A stretch of 6,929 bases of DNA. Source: an uncultured Clostridia bacterium. Its GTDB lineage: Bacteria; Bacillota; Clostridia; Oscillospirales; Butyricicoccaceae. This document shows positions 1 to 4,545 of the stretch, piece after piece. Every line of letters begins with the position of its first letter. Within the stretch, counting starts at the first letter, position 1. The translations under genes and the position numbers were made by a program. The notes under the pieces were generated by a model that was not told where the DNA came from, did no database searches, and saw only the letters and a program-made list of their open reading frames with translations. Location: the NCBI GenBank assembly GCA_910589115.1, contig CAJUSB010000147.1, positions 1-6,929 of the forward strand. The letters run 5' to 3'.

Positions 1-195
1 CCTACGCGGACGGCGGTCCTGCGCGGACGGCGGTCCTACGCGGACGGCGGTCCTATGCGGACGGCAGTCCTACGCGGACGGCGCCAGAGGGATTCATCCC
101 TCTGGACACCCTTTCACCGCTGCGGCGGGGAATTGGTGCGTCTGAAACCGTTCATACGTACTGCTTCGCCCCGCCAAAAGGAGGGCGGGACGAAG
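1..195 (+). repeat. Left copy of terminal inverted dispersed repeat (17-nt array plus structured module)
   Basis: Bases 1-82 are a tandem array of 17-nt units (GGACGGCGGTCC followed by TACGC), about four full units plus partial ends. Each unit carries GGAC and GTCC arms. Bases 84-105 form a perfect 9-bp hairpin (CCAGAGGGA / TCCCTCTGG, loop TTCA). Next comes a conserved GCTGCGGCGGGGAATTGGTG segment, then a second hairpin at 164-195 (CTTCG / CGAAG outer arms, CCCGCC / GGCGGG inner arms). The same elements in the same order appear in reverse complement at the right end of the window. Similarity ends abruptly after the second hairpin on both sides, which defines the inner boundary. The array runs off the window, so its true length is unknown. 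I infer a non-coding dispersed intergenic repeat; I cannot assign a named family. Confidence 0.85.
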
Positions 196-266
196 TGGCA
201 TCAAACGGCAATTATTGAGAACGGGAAAGACACAAATTAAAAAATGATTTTCACTGCACTGCATAT

Positions 267-1517
267 TTAGCTGGCTGAAACAATTCCGCGCAAAGCCCAG
301 TCATATTTCATATAAGCGGTGTACAAGTTTGTTTGTGCTGTTGTAACTGCATTACGGGAAGTTTCCAGCGTAGCCTTTGCGGAATCGTACGCATTTTGCG
401 AAATTTGACCATTATCATACTTTGTCTTTTGAACGTCAAAATTCTTTTGCGCAAGTGCAAAGTCGCTTTGTGCAGCTGTTACCAACTGGCGTTTATCTGT
501 TACCGTTCTGCACAGTTTTTGGAAGTTCTGCCGGACGCTATTGATTGTATTTTCATATGTCAGCCGAGCCGCATTTTCGGAATAACGGCTGCCGTCTTCC
601 GCGTCCTCCGCATCGTCTAATGCTTCCCGCGCATTCCGCACCTCTGTACTGCGGCGTATAACCTCGCTGACATCCCGATCAAAGTTTATCGAATTCACTT
701 GTTCGTCCGTAATCAGCGGCAGCGCTGCTAAAGTATATCCATCGTTTGGATTCCGACCCAACAGCAGCGCTAAATCACCTTTTGTATTCTCTATGTTCAT
801 AGCCAATGTGGCAATGCCGCTTTCCAGCTGTGTCATGCCGTTTTTTGTTTCCTGGAGCTGCAGCGCGGAAATCTGTCCAAGCTCAAACCGCTTTTGCATT
901 TCCGTTGTTGTTGCGGCTAGGATTGCACGCTGGCGCGTTAAATCTTCATAACTTCCCTCCATCGACTTAATTGCCAAAAAAGTGGATTCCGCAGCAAAAA
1001 CTAACTGATTTTCTGCATCACGGAATTGCTCTTCAAGTGTATCTATTTGTTCGTCGAGCTGGCTTTCTGTCGAACTCGCCTGGGATTTTAACTGTGCCGC
1101 CTGCATATTAAGAATTGCACAGTTTGAGGTTAACAGCCCTGTCATAACCGGGTTTTGTTGTATTTCAGGTGTTGCCATCATATTTTGGAGCGTTTGCGCC
1201 AATGTCGTTAATTGGTTCGCTTGTTCATTTAATGCGCTTACAGCTTCGTCAACGTCCATATCTTTTAACGCTTTTAACTGTTGTTTCATCATCTGTACTT
1301 GCAAATTGCTGCTGATCACCCGCCCCTCTAAATCGTCTATGGAGAGGACTTTGCCGCTTGATACATCTATTTGCGGCGTGGGATAAGTTACCGTGCCCGG
1401 CCCGGCTTGCAAGTTTGGCGCGAGCGGTTCACCCGGGCCGAATACTGGCCCATCCGCCGCCGCCGCTGGCGCAGTCATCAGACAGGCCAACGTTAGGGTT
1501 AGAATTTGCTTTTTCAT
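267..1517 (-). CDS. TolC-family (outer-membrane-efflux-like) secreted protein
   Basis: The 416-residue product starts with a signal peptide (MKKQ, hydrophobic residues 5-15, then an Ala-rich APAAAA site suggesting signal peptidase I cleavage near residue 20-21). A Pro/Gly-rich stretch follows (23-50), then a long helical, Gln/Ala/Leu-rich coiled-coil region. Two internal pseudo-repeats carry the TolC signature: FELGQIS...ALLLGR at about 211-255 and YDNGQIS...WALRG at about 367-411. This is the duplicated helical-hairpin plan of the TolC/OEP family, and the length fits. In diderms such proteins form the outer channel of type I secretion and efflux systems; what a homologue does in a presumably single-membrane host is unclear. 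Start: ATG preceded by GAGGAA about 6 nt upstream. No HlyD-type adaptor or ABC transporter gene is in the window. No convincing terminator follows the stop codon; the next structure is the repeat hairpin at 164-195. Confidence 0.85.
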   Translation of the reverse strand: MKKQILTLTLACLMTAPAAAADGPVFGPGEPLAPNLQAGPGTVTYPTPQIDVSSGKVLSIDDLEGRVISSNLQVQMMKQQLKALKDMDVDEAVSALNEQANQLTTLAQTLQNMMATPEIQQNPVMTGLLTSNCAILNMQAAQLKSQASSTESQLDEQIDTLEEQFRDAENQLVFAAESTFLAIKSMEGSYEDLTRQRAILAATTTEMQKRFELGQISALQLQETKNGMTQLESGIATLAMNIENTKGDLALLLGRNPNDGYTLAALPLITDEQVNSINFDRDVSEVIRRSTEVRNAREALDDAEDAEDGSRYSENAARLTYENTINSVRQNFQKLCRTVTDKRQLVTAAQSDFALAQKNFDVQKTKYDNGQISQNAYDSAKATLETSRNAVTTAQTNLYTAYMKYDWALRGIVSAS

Positions 1518-1564
1518 AGGGTTCCTCGCTTTCTGTGCTGTGCGCAGCTTGGTCAGGTTTTCAC

Positions 1565-1584
1565 CCGACCGACCGGTCGGTCGG
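1565..1584. promoter_or_regulatory. Perfect 20-bp palindrome, probable TetR-family operator
   Basis: The sequence CCGACCGACC followed by GGTCGGTCGG is a perfect 20-bp inverted repeat with no central spacer. It begins about 6 nt downstream of the predicted start site of the tolC-like gene, so a bound protein would block transcription. GACCGACCGGTCGGTC-like palindromes are typical of TetR/AcrR-family operators, often at export genes. The family assignment is inference. No tetR-type gene lies in the window, so the regulator would act from elsewhere. Confidence 0.72.
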
Positions 1585-1596
1585 CTCCGCGCATCT

Positions 1597-1626
1597 ATTA
1601 TAAATCCGCTTCATCCTGCCCGTCAA
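1597..1626 (-). promoter_or_regulatory. Proximal sigma-A promoter of the tolC-like gene
   Basis: On the minus strand, -35 TTGACG (1621-1626) and -10 TATAAT (1597-1602) are separated by 18 nt. The start site is predicted near 1590, giving a leader of about 73 nt that contains the perfect palindrome at 1565-1584. Confidence 0.75.
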
Positions 1627-1745
1627 CGATTTTTCGGTAACAATTCAGGAACAAATACGCGTTTTCAGAAATTGTTTACATTTCTAAAAAATAATAGCTT
1701 TCCACAGCTTGTGGATTGTAAAATATTATTTCGATAACTGTCTAA

Positions 1746-1774
1746 ATAATATCCGATACTTCCAGAATTGTCAA
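1746..1774 (-). promoter_or_regulatory. Second upstream sigma-A-type promoter toward tolC-like gene
   Basis: On the minus strand, -35 TTGACA (1769-1774) and -10 TATTAT (1746-1751) are separated by exactly 17 nt. Transcription would start near 1739 and read through the proximal promoter into the tolC-like gene, giving a leader of over 200 nt. That leader contains an imperfect hairpin at 1662-1689 and a small one at 1701-1715 (TCCACA / TGTGGA). Neither has an immediately adjacent U-tract, so neither is a clear terminator. Confidence 0.55.
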
Positions 1775-1837
1775 GAAAAATTTTCCCGCTTCCTCTATTT
1801 TATGTTTGGTTTGTTCGAGGTATGTATTTCCTCTAAT

Positions 1838-1866
1838 ATTATATGATGTATAATACTATATGTCAA
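1838..1866 (-). promoter_or_regulatory. Consensus sigma-A promoter, most distal of three facing tolC-like gene
   Basis: On the minus strand, -35 TTGACA (1861-1866) and -10 TATAAT (1838-1843) have a 17-nt spacer, a perfect consensus match. It starts a few bases after the U-tract of the terminator at 1874-1910, so it begins a new transcription unit. No credible ORF follows before the tolC-like gene, so it either drives that gene with a ~310-nt leader or makes a short untranslated RNA. Confidence 0.6.
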
Positions 1867-1873
1867 GCATAAT

Positions 1874-1910
1874 AAAAAAAGACAAAAAAACACTCCCCTG
1901 TTAAGGGGAG
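1874..1910 (-). terminator. Intrinsic terminator (minus strand)
   Basis: The hairpin is CTCCCCT / AGGGGAG (1893-1899 with 1904-1910), 7 bp with a 4-nt loop. On the minus strand it is followed by GTGTTTTTTTGTCTTTTTTT-like U-rich sequence. It ends transcripts coming from the Spo0A-like gene and from the orphan promoter at 2091-2119. Confidence 0.85.
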
Positions 1911-2084
1911 CCACTCATAAAATGACATCATATTGGAAAAAGACATATATGCTTAATGAAAAGGTATTCGGTTGCCAAAAATGACAATATAAAGAGTCAT
2001 AAAAATTTATTTGAAGCTATGCAGGTAGTTTGGTATTTGGATTATTCCTACATATGGAATTTTGTGTAAGATTATGTAATTTAT
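1880..2084 (-). ncRNA. Candidate small RNA between a strong promoter and terminator
   Basis: A near-consensus minus-strand promoter (2091-2119) predicts a start near 2084, and a strong intrinsic terminator lies at 1874-1910. The roughly 200 nt between them are AT-rich. They contain no ORF with a ribosome binding site; the longest ATG frame I find is about 15 codons and has no RBS. A short hairpin (ATTCC / GGAAT) occurs near 2044-2060. This could be a small regulatory RNA, or a leftover leader whose gene has been lost. I do not recognise an RNA family. The otherwise geneless 1518-2119 interval holds this plus the three promoters toward the tolC-like gene. Confidence 0.4.
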
Positions 2085-2090
2085 ATTTAT

Positions 2091-2119
2091 ACTATAGCAC
2101 ATAAAAATAAATATGTCAA
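2091..2119 (-). promoter_or_regulatory. Sigma-A promoter of the candidate small RNA
   Basis: On the minus strand, -35 TTGACA (2114-2119) and -10 TATAGT (2091-2096) have a 17-nt spacer. The -35 hexamer directly abuts the stop codon of the Spo0A-like gene (2120-2122), so it fires independently of that gene. Confidence 0.6.
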
Positions 2120-2488
2120 TTATTTTTTTGATTTTTTTTTAATTATTTCTATGTAATTATCGAGTGACATGCAAATGAGTTTGATTGCGGTATCTACGTC
2201 TGGTGGCACATCCTTATCCCAACCGGTATAAAGAACCCAGCTGTCATGATAACTTTTCAAGCCTCCCTTAACGTAACGATGGATTGCCTTTTTTATCGTT
2301 TCGGTTGAAACATCTCTTTCTTTGGCTACCGTCTCAATCAGCTTTTTATAATTCACTTCGTGTGCAGAAAGTCCGCTTTTTACATATTCCCCCAGTAATA
2401 AATACATATTTCTACATCCTTTGTAGTATCCGGGGCCTAGTTCTAAAGCATAACTTGTCGCATACTTGGCTCTCTCTTCTTGTGTCAT
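2120..2488 (-). CDS. Stand-alone Spo0A C-terminal-domain-like DNA-binding protein
   Basis: The 122-residue protein has no receiver domain. Residues from about 17 to 112 follow the plan of the Spo0A C-terminal (sigma-interacting, 0A-box binding) domain. An early LGPGYYKGCRNMYLLLGEY block matches the 'hlkGyqYLreAi' region. KLIETVAKERDVSTETIKKAIHRYV at about 49-73 is the helix-turn-helix, equivalent to 'IAkkynTtasrVERAIRhai'. A terminal PPDVDTAIKLICMSLDNYI resembles the 'kPTNsEFIAmvadkL' tail. Assignment is by remembered family pattern, not by search. The start is ATG with GGAGGAAAAGTT upstream, an excellent RBS. The gene is divergent from the XRE pair, and its promoter carries two of the TACGC-N4 operators. 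The C-terminal Lys-rich tail (KKKSKK) is encoded by long A homopolymers, which may be prone to slippage. It probably binds DNA without phosphorylation control; its targets are unknown. Confidence 0.7.
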   Translation of the reverse strand: MTQEERAKYATSYALELGPGYYKGCRNMYLLLGEYVKSGLSAHEVNYKKLIETVAKERDVSTETIKKAIHRYVKGGLKSYHDSWVLYTGWDKDVPPDVDTAIKLICMSLDNYIEIIKKKSKK

Positions 2489-2503
2489 AACTTTTCCTCC
2501 TAT

Positions 2504-2517
2504 TACGCGTGTGCGTA
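2504..2517. promoter_or_regulatory. Operator 1, TACGC-GTGT-GCGTA
   Basis: A perfect 14-bp dyad with 5-bp arms and a 4-bp centre. It overlaps the predicted start site of the Spo0A-like gene. It is the best match among five related sites in this region and defines the motif TACGC-N4-RCRYA. Confidence 0.65.
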
Positions 2518-2518
2518 T

Positions 2519-2547
2519 ATTATATCATATTTTTCTTTATTACGCAA
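2519..2547 (-). promoter_or_regulatory. Promoter of the Spo0A-like gene
   Basis: On the minus strand, -35 TTGCGT (2542-2547) and -10 TATAAT (2519-2524) have a 17-nt spacer, with a start near 2512. One 14-bp operator (2541-2554) covers the -35 and another (2504-2517) covers the start site, so repression is the expected outcome of binding. Confidence 0.65.
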
Positions 2548-2568
2548 CTACGTATACGCATGTGCACA
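2541..2568. promoter_or_regulatory. Operators 2 and 3, two abutting 14-bp sites
   Basis: TACGC-AACT-ACGTA (2541-2554) is followed without a gap by TACGC-ATGT-GCACA (2555-2568). The first covers the -35 of the Spo0A-like gene. The second covers the -35 region of the first XRE gene. This suits cooperative binding by a dimeric XRE repressor that controls both divergent promoters; the identity of the binder is inferred. Confidence 0.6.
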
Positions 2569-2576
2569 CAATATTT

Positions 2577-2582
2577 TATACT
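2577..2582 (+). promoter_or_regulatory. -10 element of the first XRE gene
   Basis: TATACT sits 27 nt before the start codon. The same element in the same context recurs upstream of the second copy (2967-2972). No good -35 hexamer is present 16-18 nt upstream; that position is occupied by operator 3. Confidence 0.5.
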
Positions 2583-2603
2583 GTATTTGTGGAGGAGAAT
2601 GTC

Positions 2604-2846
2604 ATGAGTATGAAGGAAGCGATTGTTAAAAGATTCCAGCAGCTTTGCCAAGAACGAAATATAAAATATAACGAGTTAGCCAATCTATCTGGTGTAACGC
2701 CGTCAACGGTATACAGTATGATGGATGAACGCCGTAAAGACGTTTCAGCTATAACGGTAAAGAAACTTTGTGATGGATTGGGTATTTCTGTTATGCAGTT
2801 CTATAATGACCCAATTTTTGAAAGTTTGGAACAGGAAATCTGCTAA
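2604..2846 (+). CDS. XRE-family (Cro/CI-type HTH) regulator, copy A
   Basis: The 80-residue protein is almost entirely one HTH domain. MSMKEAIVKRFQQLCQERNI is the first helix, then YNELANLSGVTPSTVYSMM (about 22-40) forms the helix-turn-helix. DVSAITVKKLCDGLGISVMQFY (46-67) follows, and a short FESLEQEI tail ends the protein. It belongs to the small clostridial single-domain Cro/CI regulators. The reading frame is open further upstream, but ATG 2604 is chosen for two reasons: GGAGGAG (2591-2597) lies 6 nt ahead, and the -10 element and operators lie inside the upstream extension. It probably represses its own promoter and the divergent Spo0A-like gene through the TACGC-N4 sites. Copy B, 390 bp downstream, has an almost identical protein. 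Confidence 0.9.
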   Translation: MSMKEAIVKRFQQLCQERNIKYNELANLSGVTPSTVYSMMDERRKDVSAITVKKLCDGLGISVMQFYNDPIFESLEQEIC

Positions 2847-2930
2847 ATGATGGCACTATGCCAGAGAATGTATGCTTATTGACAGAATGTAAATAGAAAT
2901 TATGGGAAATTATTTTAGTTTACGCTTCTA

Positions 2931-2958
2931 TACGCATAAACGTATACGCAGATGCACA
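2931..2958. promoter_or_regulatory. Operators 4 and 5, abutting pair upstream of XRE copy B
   Basis: TACGC-ATAA-ACGTA (2931-2944) is directly followed by TACGC-AGAT-GCACA (2945-2958). This repeats the arrangement of operators 2 and 3 at an exact 390-bp offset. Between the copies, the N4 centres vary while the arms are kept. A further TACGC half-site at 2921 lacks a partner arm. The -10 TATACT of copy B follows at 2967-2972. Confidence 0.6.
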
Positions 2959-2993
2959 CAATGTTTTATACTGTGCTTGTGGAGGTTGGCCAT

Positions 2994-3236
2994 ATGAGTA
3001 TGAAGGAAGCGATTGTTAAAAGATTCCAGCAACTGTGCCAAGAACGGAATATTAAGTACAATGAGTTAGCAACTCTATCTGGTGTAACGCCGTCGACAGT
3101 ATATAGTATGATGGATGAGCGCCGCAAAGATGTTTCAGCTATAACAGTGAAAAAACTTTGTGACGGGTTGGGTATTTCGGTTTCACAATTTTATAACGAC
3201 CCGATTTTTGAAAGTTTAGAGCAAGAAATATTTTAG
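2994..3236 (+). CDS. XRE-family (Cro/CI-type HTH) regulator, copy B
   Basis: This 80-residue protein is identical to copy A except at three positions (Asn27Thr, Met64Ser, Cys80Phe), none of which falls in the STVYSMMDERRKD part of the HTH. The first 12 codons are identical in DNA. After that about 28 codons differ synonymously, so the duplication is old and the protein has been held constant. Start ATG 2994 has GGAGG (2981-2985) 8 nt upstream; an in-frame ATG at 2952 lies ahead of the -10 element and is rejected. It has its own operator pair and -10, so it can be expressed independently. No terminator separates it from copy A. Probable role: same or overlapping DNA targets as copy A, possibly forming heterodimers (inference). 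Confidence 0.9.
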   Translation: MSMKEAIVKRFQQLCQERNIKYNELATLSGVTPSTVYSMMDERRKDVSAITVKKLCDGLGISVSQFYNDPIFESLEQEIF

Positions 3237-3247
3237 ATAACTATTTC

Positions 3248-3277
3248 TTGACTTTTTAATACTATATGCAGTAAAAT
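3248..3277 (+). promoter_or_regulatory. Promoter of the small membrane protein gene
   Basis: -35 TTGACT (3248-3253) and -10 TAAAAT (3272-3277) are separated by 18 nt, which places the start near 3284 and about 35 nt ahead of the TTG start codon. The gene need not rely on read-through from the XRE pair. Confidence 0.55.
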
Positions 3278-3318
3278 AAATATAACTAAGTGCAGGACTG
3301 CGAATCGAGGTAACAAAT

Positions 3319-3735
3319 TTGTTCAAACGAGTGTATAAATATATCTCTTTGTGCGCTGTTATTCTGTTATTCAGCATTCCTATGATTATAATGCGTCCGC
3401 GCTCACTATATTCGCAGTTTTTTGCTTCCGAGACAATTCAAAGCGCTGATATTGTTCTTAATCAGATAAAACAAATGAATAACGTTCATTTATCTGAAAA
3501 GGAAACATTATCTCTTATAAACGAATTACAAAATATAACAATTACTTATTATGGATTTTATAAAAACATAGAGTTTGAAAATAATTTTCCGATATTTATG
3601 TTATTATTTCAAAGTGAAGATGAGAAAAGTATTACTATTATAGTTTCCGAGAATTTCATATATCATGATAGGGTTAGATATCGAATAATAGGAAACAACG
3701 ATTTCATTGAAAAACTGAATGCTTATTTTTTATAG
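3319..3735 (+). CDS. Unrecognised small membrane-anchored or secreted protein
   Basis: The 138-residue product has a basic N-terminus (MFKRVYKY) and one hydrophobic segment (about 9-25). A roughly 110-residue domain follows and is predicted to lie outside the membrane. This domain is rich in Ile, Asn and aromatic residues. It alternates an acidic helix (about 58-72) with strand-like stretches (74-88, 90-98, 104-114, 119-126) and ends in a short helix. There is no lipobox Cys and no catalytic motif I recognise. The start is TTG with GAGG (3307-3310) 8 nt upstream; no later ATG has a better RBS. The coding sequence is very AT-rich, unlike pepF or tolC, so it fits the neighbouring XRE/Spo0A-like island. 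It lies 82 nt after XRE copy B on the same strand. Function unknown; it could be an immunity or sensor-type protein, but nothing in the sequence proves it. Confidence 0.7.
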   Translation: MFKRVYKYISLCAVILLFSIPMIIMRPRSLYSQFFASETIQSADIVLNQIKQMNNVHLSEKETLSLINELQNITITYYGFYKNIEFENNFPIFMLLFQSEDEKSITIIVSENFIYHDRVRYRIIGNNDFIEKLNAYFL

Positions 3736-3737
3736 TT

Positions 3738-3776
3738 GAGTAGAGGGCAGGCGAATAGATCACCTGCTTTCTACTC
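3738..3776 (+). terminator. Hairpin between convergent genes, probable terminator
   Basis: A 14-bp stem (3738-3751 with 3763-3776, including two G-U pairs) has an 11-nt loop. It is followed on the plus strand by GATTTATATTTG, a moderate U-rich tail. It begins 2 nt after the stop of the membrane protein gene. It also overlaps the last codons and stop of fic, which reads toward it from the other strand. On the minus strand no U-tract follows, so it may only stabilise or roadblock the fic transcript end. Confidence 0.55.
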
Positions 3777-4383
3777 GATTTATATTTGCTGTTTTGTAAA
3801 CGTCATAGCCCTCATAATGATAGCTAGCGTCTACACCTTTCATATAAATTTCCCGGTCGTTAATTCGGTCGGTCAGGGCTGCTTTCAAAAGTGTTTTAAT
3901 TTCCAAATCTTTGACAGGACTGCGCTCCATTGCTAGCAAATAGTCATCCTTATCTACCTGGCTCCAATCAATGACTTGCTGGAGTTCCTTTTTTAGAATA
4001 GCATCCAGCCAGAGCCGGGTGCTTCTGCCGTTGCCCTCACGGAACGGATGCGCAACATTCATTTCTACATACTTTTCGACAATCTCGTCAAAGGTGGATT
4101 GCGGCATTTGCTCGATCTGTTCCAGCGCCGCTTGCAGGTAAAGGACAGGTGCAAATCGGAAATTTCCTTTTGCAATATTCACAGTGCGGACTTGCCCCGC
4201 AAAACTGTATATTTCGCCAAACAGATATTTATGGATTTTTGCAAGCCCCTGAAACGTCCCTATCTCAAATTGGTCTAATAGGCCCTTTTCAAACAGTTCC
4301 AGCGCTTTTGCTTTGCTAATTCGTTCCTCTATCCGGGCAAGCTCCGCCGAATCGGTGACACCTAATTTATTTTCTAATATCAT
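3760..4383 (-). CDS. Fic-domain adenylyltransferase with C-terminal inhibitory motif (class III type)
   Basis: The 207-residue protein would transfer AMP from ATP to hydroxyl side chains of target proteins. It has the full catalytic loop HPFREGNGRSTR (112-123), with the catalytic His112, metal-binding Glu116 and phosphate-contacting Arg residues. The target-docking flap is at about 63-79 (GQVRTVNIAKGNFRFAP). Near the C-terminus, SYHYEG (187-192) fits the inhibitory (S/T)xxxE(G/N) motif, with a Tyr directly after the Ser. This is the arrangement known from single-domain class III Fic proteins such as Neisseria Fic, where the Glu blocks ATP and the Tyr is auto-modified. It is therefore predicted to be autoinhibited, needing no separate antitoxin; none is seen nearby. 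Start ATG 4383 has GGGAGG about 9 nt ahead. The longer TTG frame from 4431 begins upstream of the predicted transcription start. Confidence 0.9.
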   Translation of the reverse strand: MILENKLGVTDSAELARIEERISKAKALELFEKGLLDQFEIGTFQGLAKIHKYLFGEIYSFAGQVRTVNIAKGNFRFAPVLYLQAALEQIEQMPQSTFDEIVEKYVEMNVAHPFREGNGRSTRLWLDAILKKELQQVIDWSQVDKDDYLLAMERSPVKDLEIKTLLKAALTDRINDREIYMKGVDASYHYEGYDVYKTANINRVESR

Positions 4384-4420
4384 GCCGCGTATCCTCCCGA
4401 AAATATTTCCTGTAATTGCT

Positions 4421-4449
4421 ATTATACCCAAATATCAGTGTTTCGTCAA
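4421..4449 (-). promoter_or_regulatory. Sigma-A promoter of fic
   Basis: On the minus strand, -35 TTGACG (4444-4449) and -10 TATAAT (4421-4426) have a 17-nt spacer. The start is predicted near 4414, about 30 nt ahead of ATG 4383. This supports that start codon and shows that fic is its own transcription unit. Confidence 0.75.
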
Positions 4450-4498
4450 TTATTATATGACGCAGTGATACCGTTTCTATTGAATGCTTATTTATCAT

Positions 4499-4539
4499 AA
4501 TAATATAAAAATTTGCCGCACCTGTTTCCGGGTGCGGCA
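4499..4539 (-). terminator. Terminator of pepF (hairpin usable in both directions)
   Basis: A 9-bp GC-rich stem TGCCGCACC / GGTGCGGCA (4514-4522 with 4531-4539) has an 8-nt loop. It lies 7 nt after the pepF stop codon. On the minus strand it is followed by AAATTTTTATATTATT. On the plus strand it is followed by G and seven T, so it could also stop transcription from the other side. Confidence 0.85.
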
Positions 4540-4545
4540 GTTTTT

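Larger units (their letters stand above)
2541..3236 (+). repeat. Tandem duplication of operator pair plus XRE gene (about 306 bp each, 390-bp offset)
   Basis: Bases 2541-2846 and 2931-3236 align without gaps, including the two abutting operators, the -10 element, the GGAGG and the whole CDS. Similarity fades upstream of operators 2 and 4. The intervening 84 bp (2847-2930) are unique and contain only a small TGGCA / TGCCA hairpin with no U-tract. Confidence 0.85.

Noticed and set aside
1..82. 17-nt periodic array considered as a CRISPR
   Set aside because: The period is far too short and there are no unique spacers; all of each unit is repeated. The same holds for 6790-6929.
25..82. TACGC in the terminal 17-nt units as the same motif as the XRE operators
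   Set aside because: The units lack the second arm (RCRYA) at the right spacing; the shared 5-mer is likely coincidence.
55..240. Open frame of 61 codons at the left end
   Set aside because: It lies in the repeat array and its hairpins, has no RBS, and the composition is explained by the 17-nt units.
1480..1515. Cys12 of the TolC-like protein as a lipobox cysteine
   Set aside because: The preceding residues (T-L-A) fit a lipobox poorly and the hydrophobic stretch before it is too short. The later APAAAA site is a better signal peptidase I site.
1700..1717. TTTCCACAGC / TTGTGGATT as DnaA boxes
   Set aside because: Each is only about 7 of 9 to TTATCCACA, they overlap as one small hairpin, and there is no cluster of boxes. 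Not evidence of an origin here.
1393..1737. 114-codon plus-strand frame across the tolC start region
   Set aside because: It is antisense to the tolC signal peptide and promoter region, with no RBS or sensible protein features.
2466..2603. 46-codon upstream extension of XRE copy A
   Set aside because: It covers the divergent promoter, operators and RBS, and is not matched in copy B. ATG 2604 has the RBS.
2879..2907. TTGACA at 2879 as a promoter for XRE copy B
   Set aside because: The only candidate -10 at 16-17 nt is TATGGG or ATGGGA, which is poor. The duplicated TATACT at 2967 is better supported.
4384..4431. TTG start giving a 16-residue longer Fic
   Set aside because: It lies upstream of the predicted transcription start and within the -10 region; it has no RBS, whereas ATG 4383 has GGGAGG.
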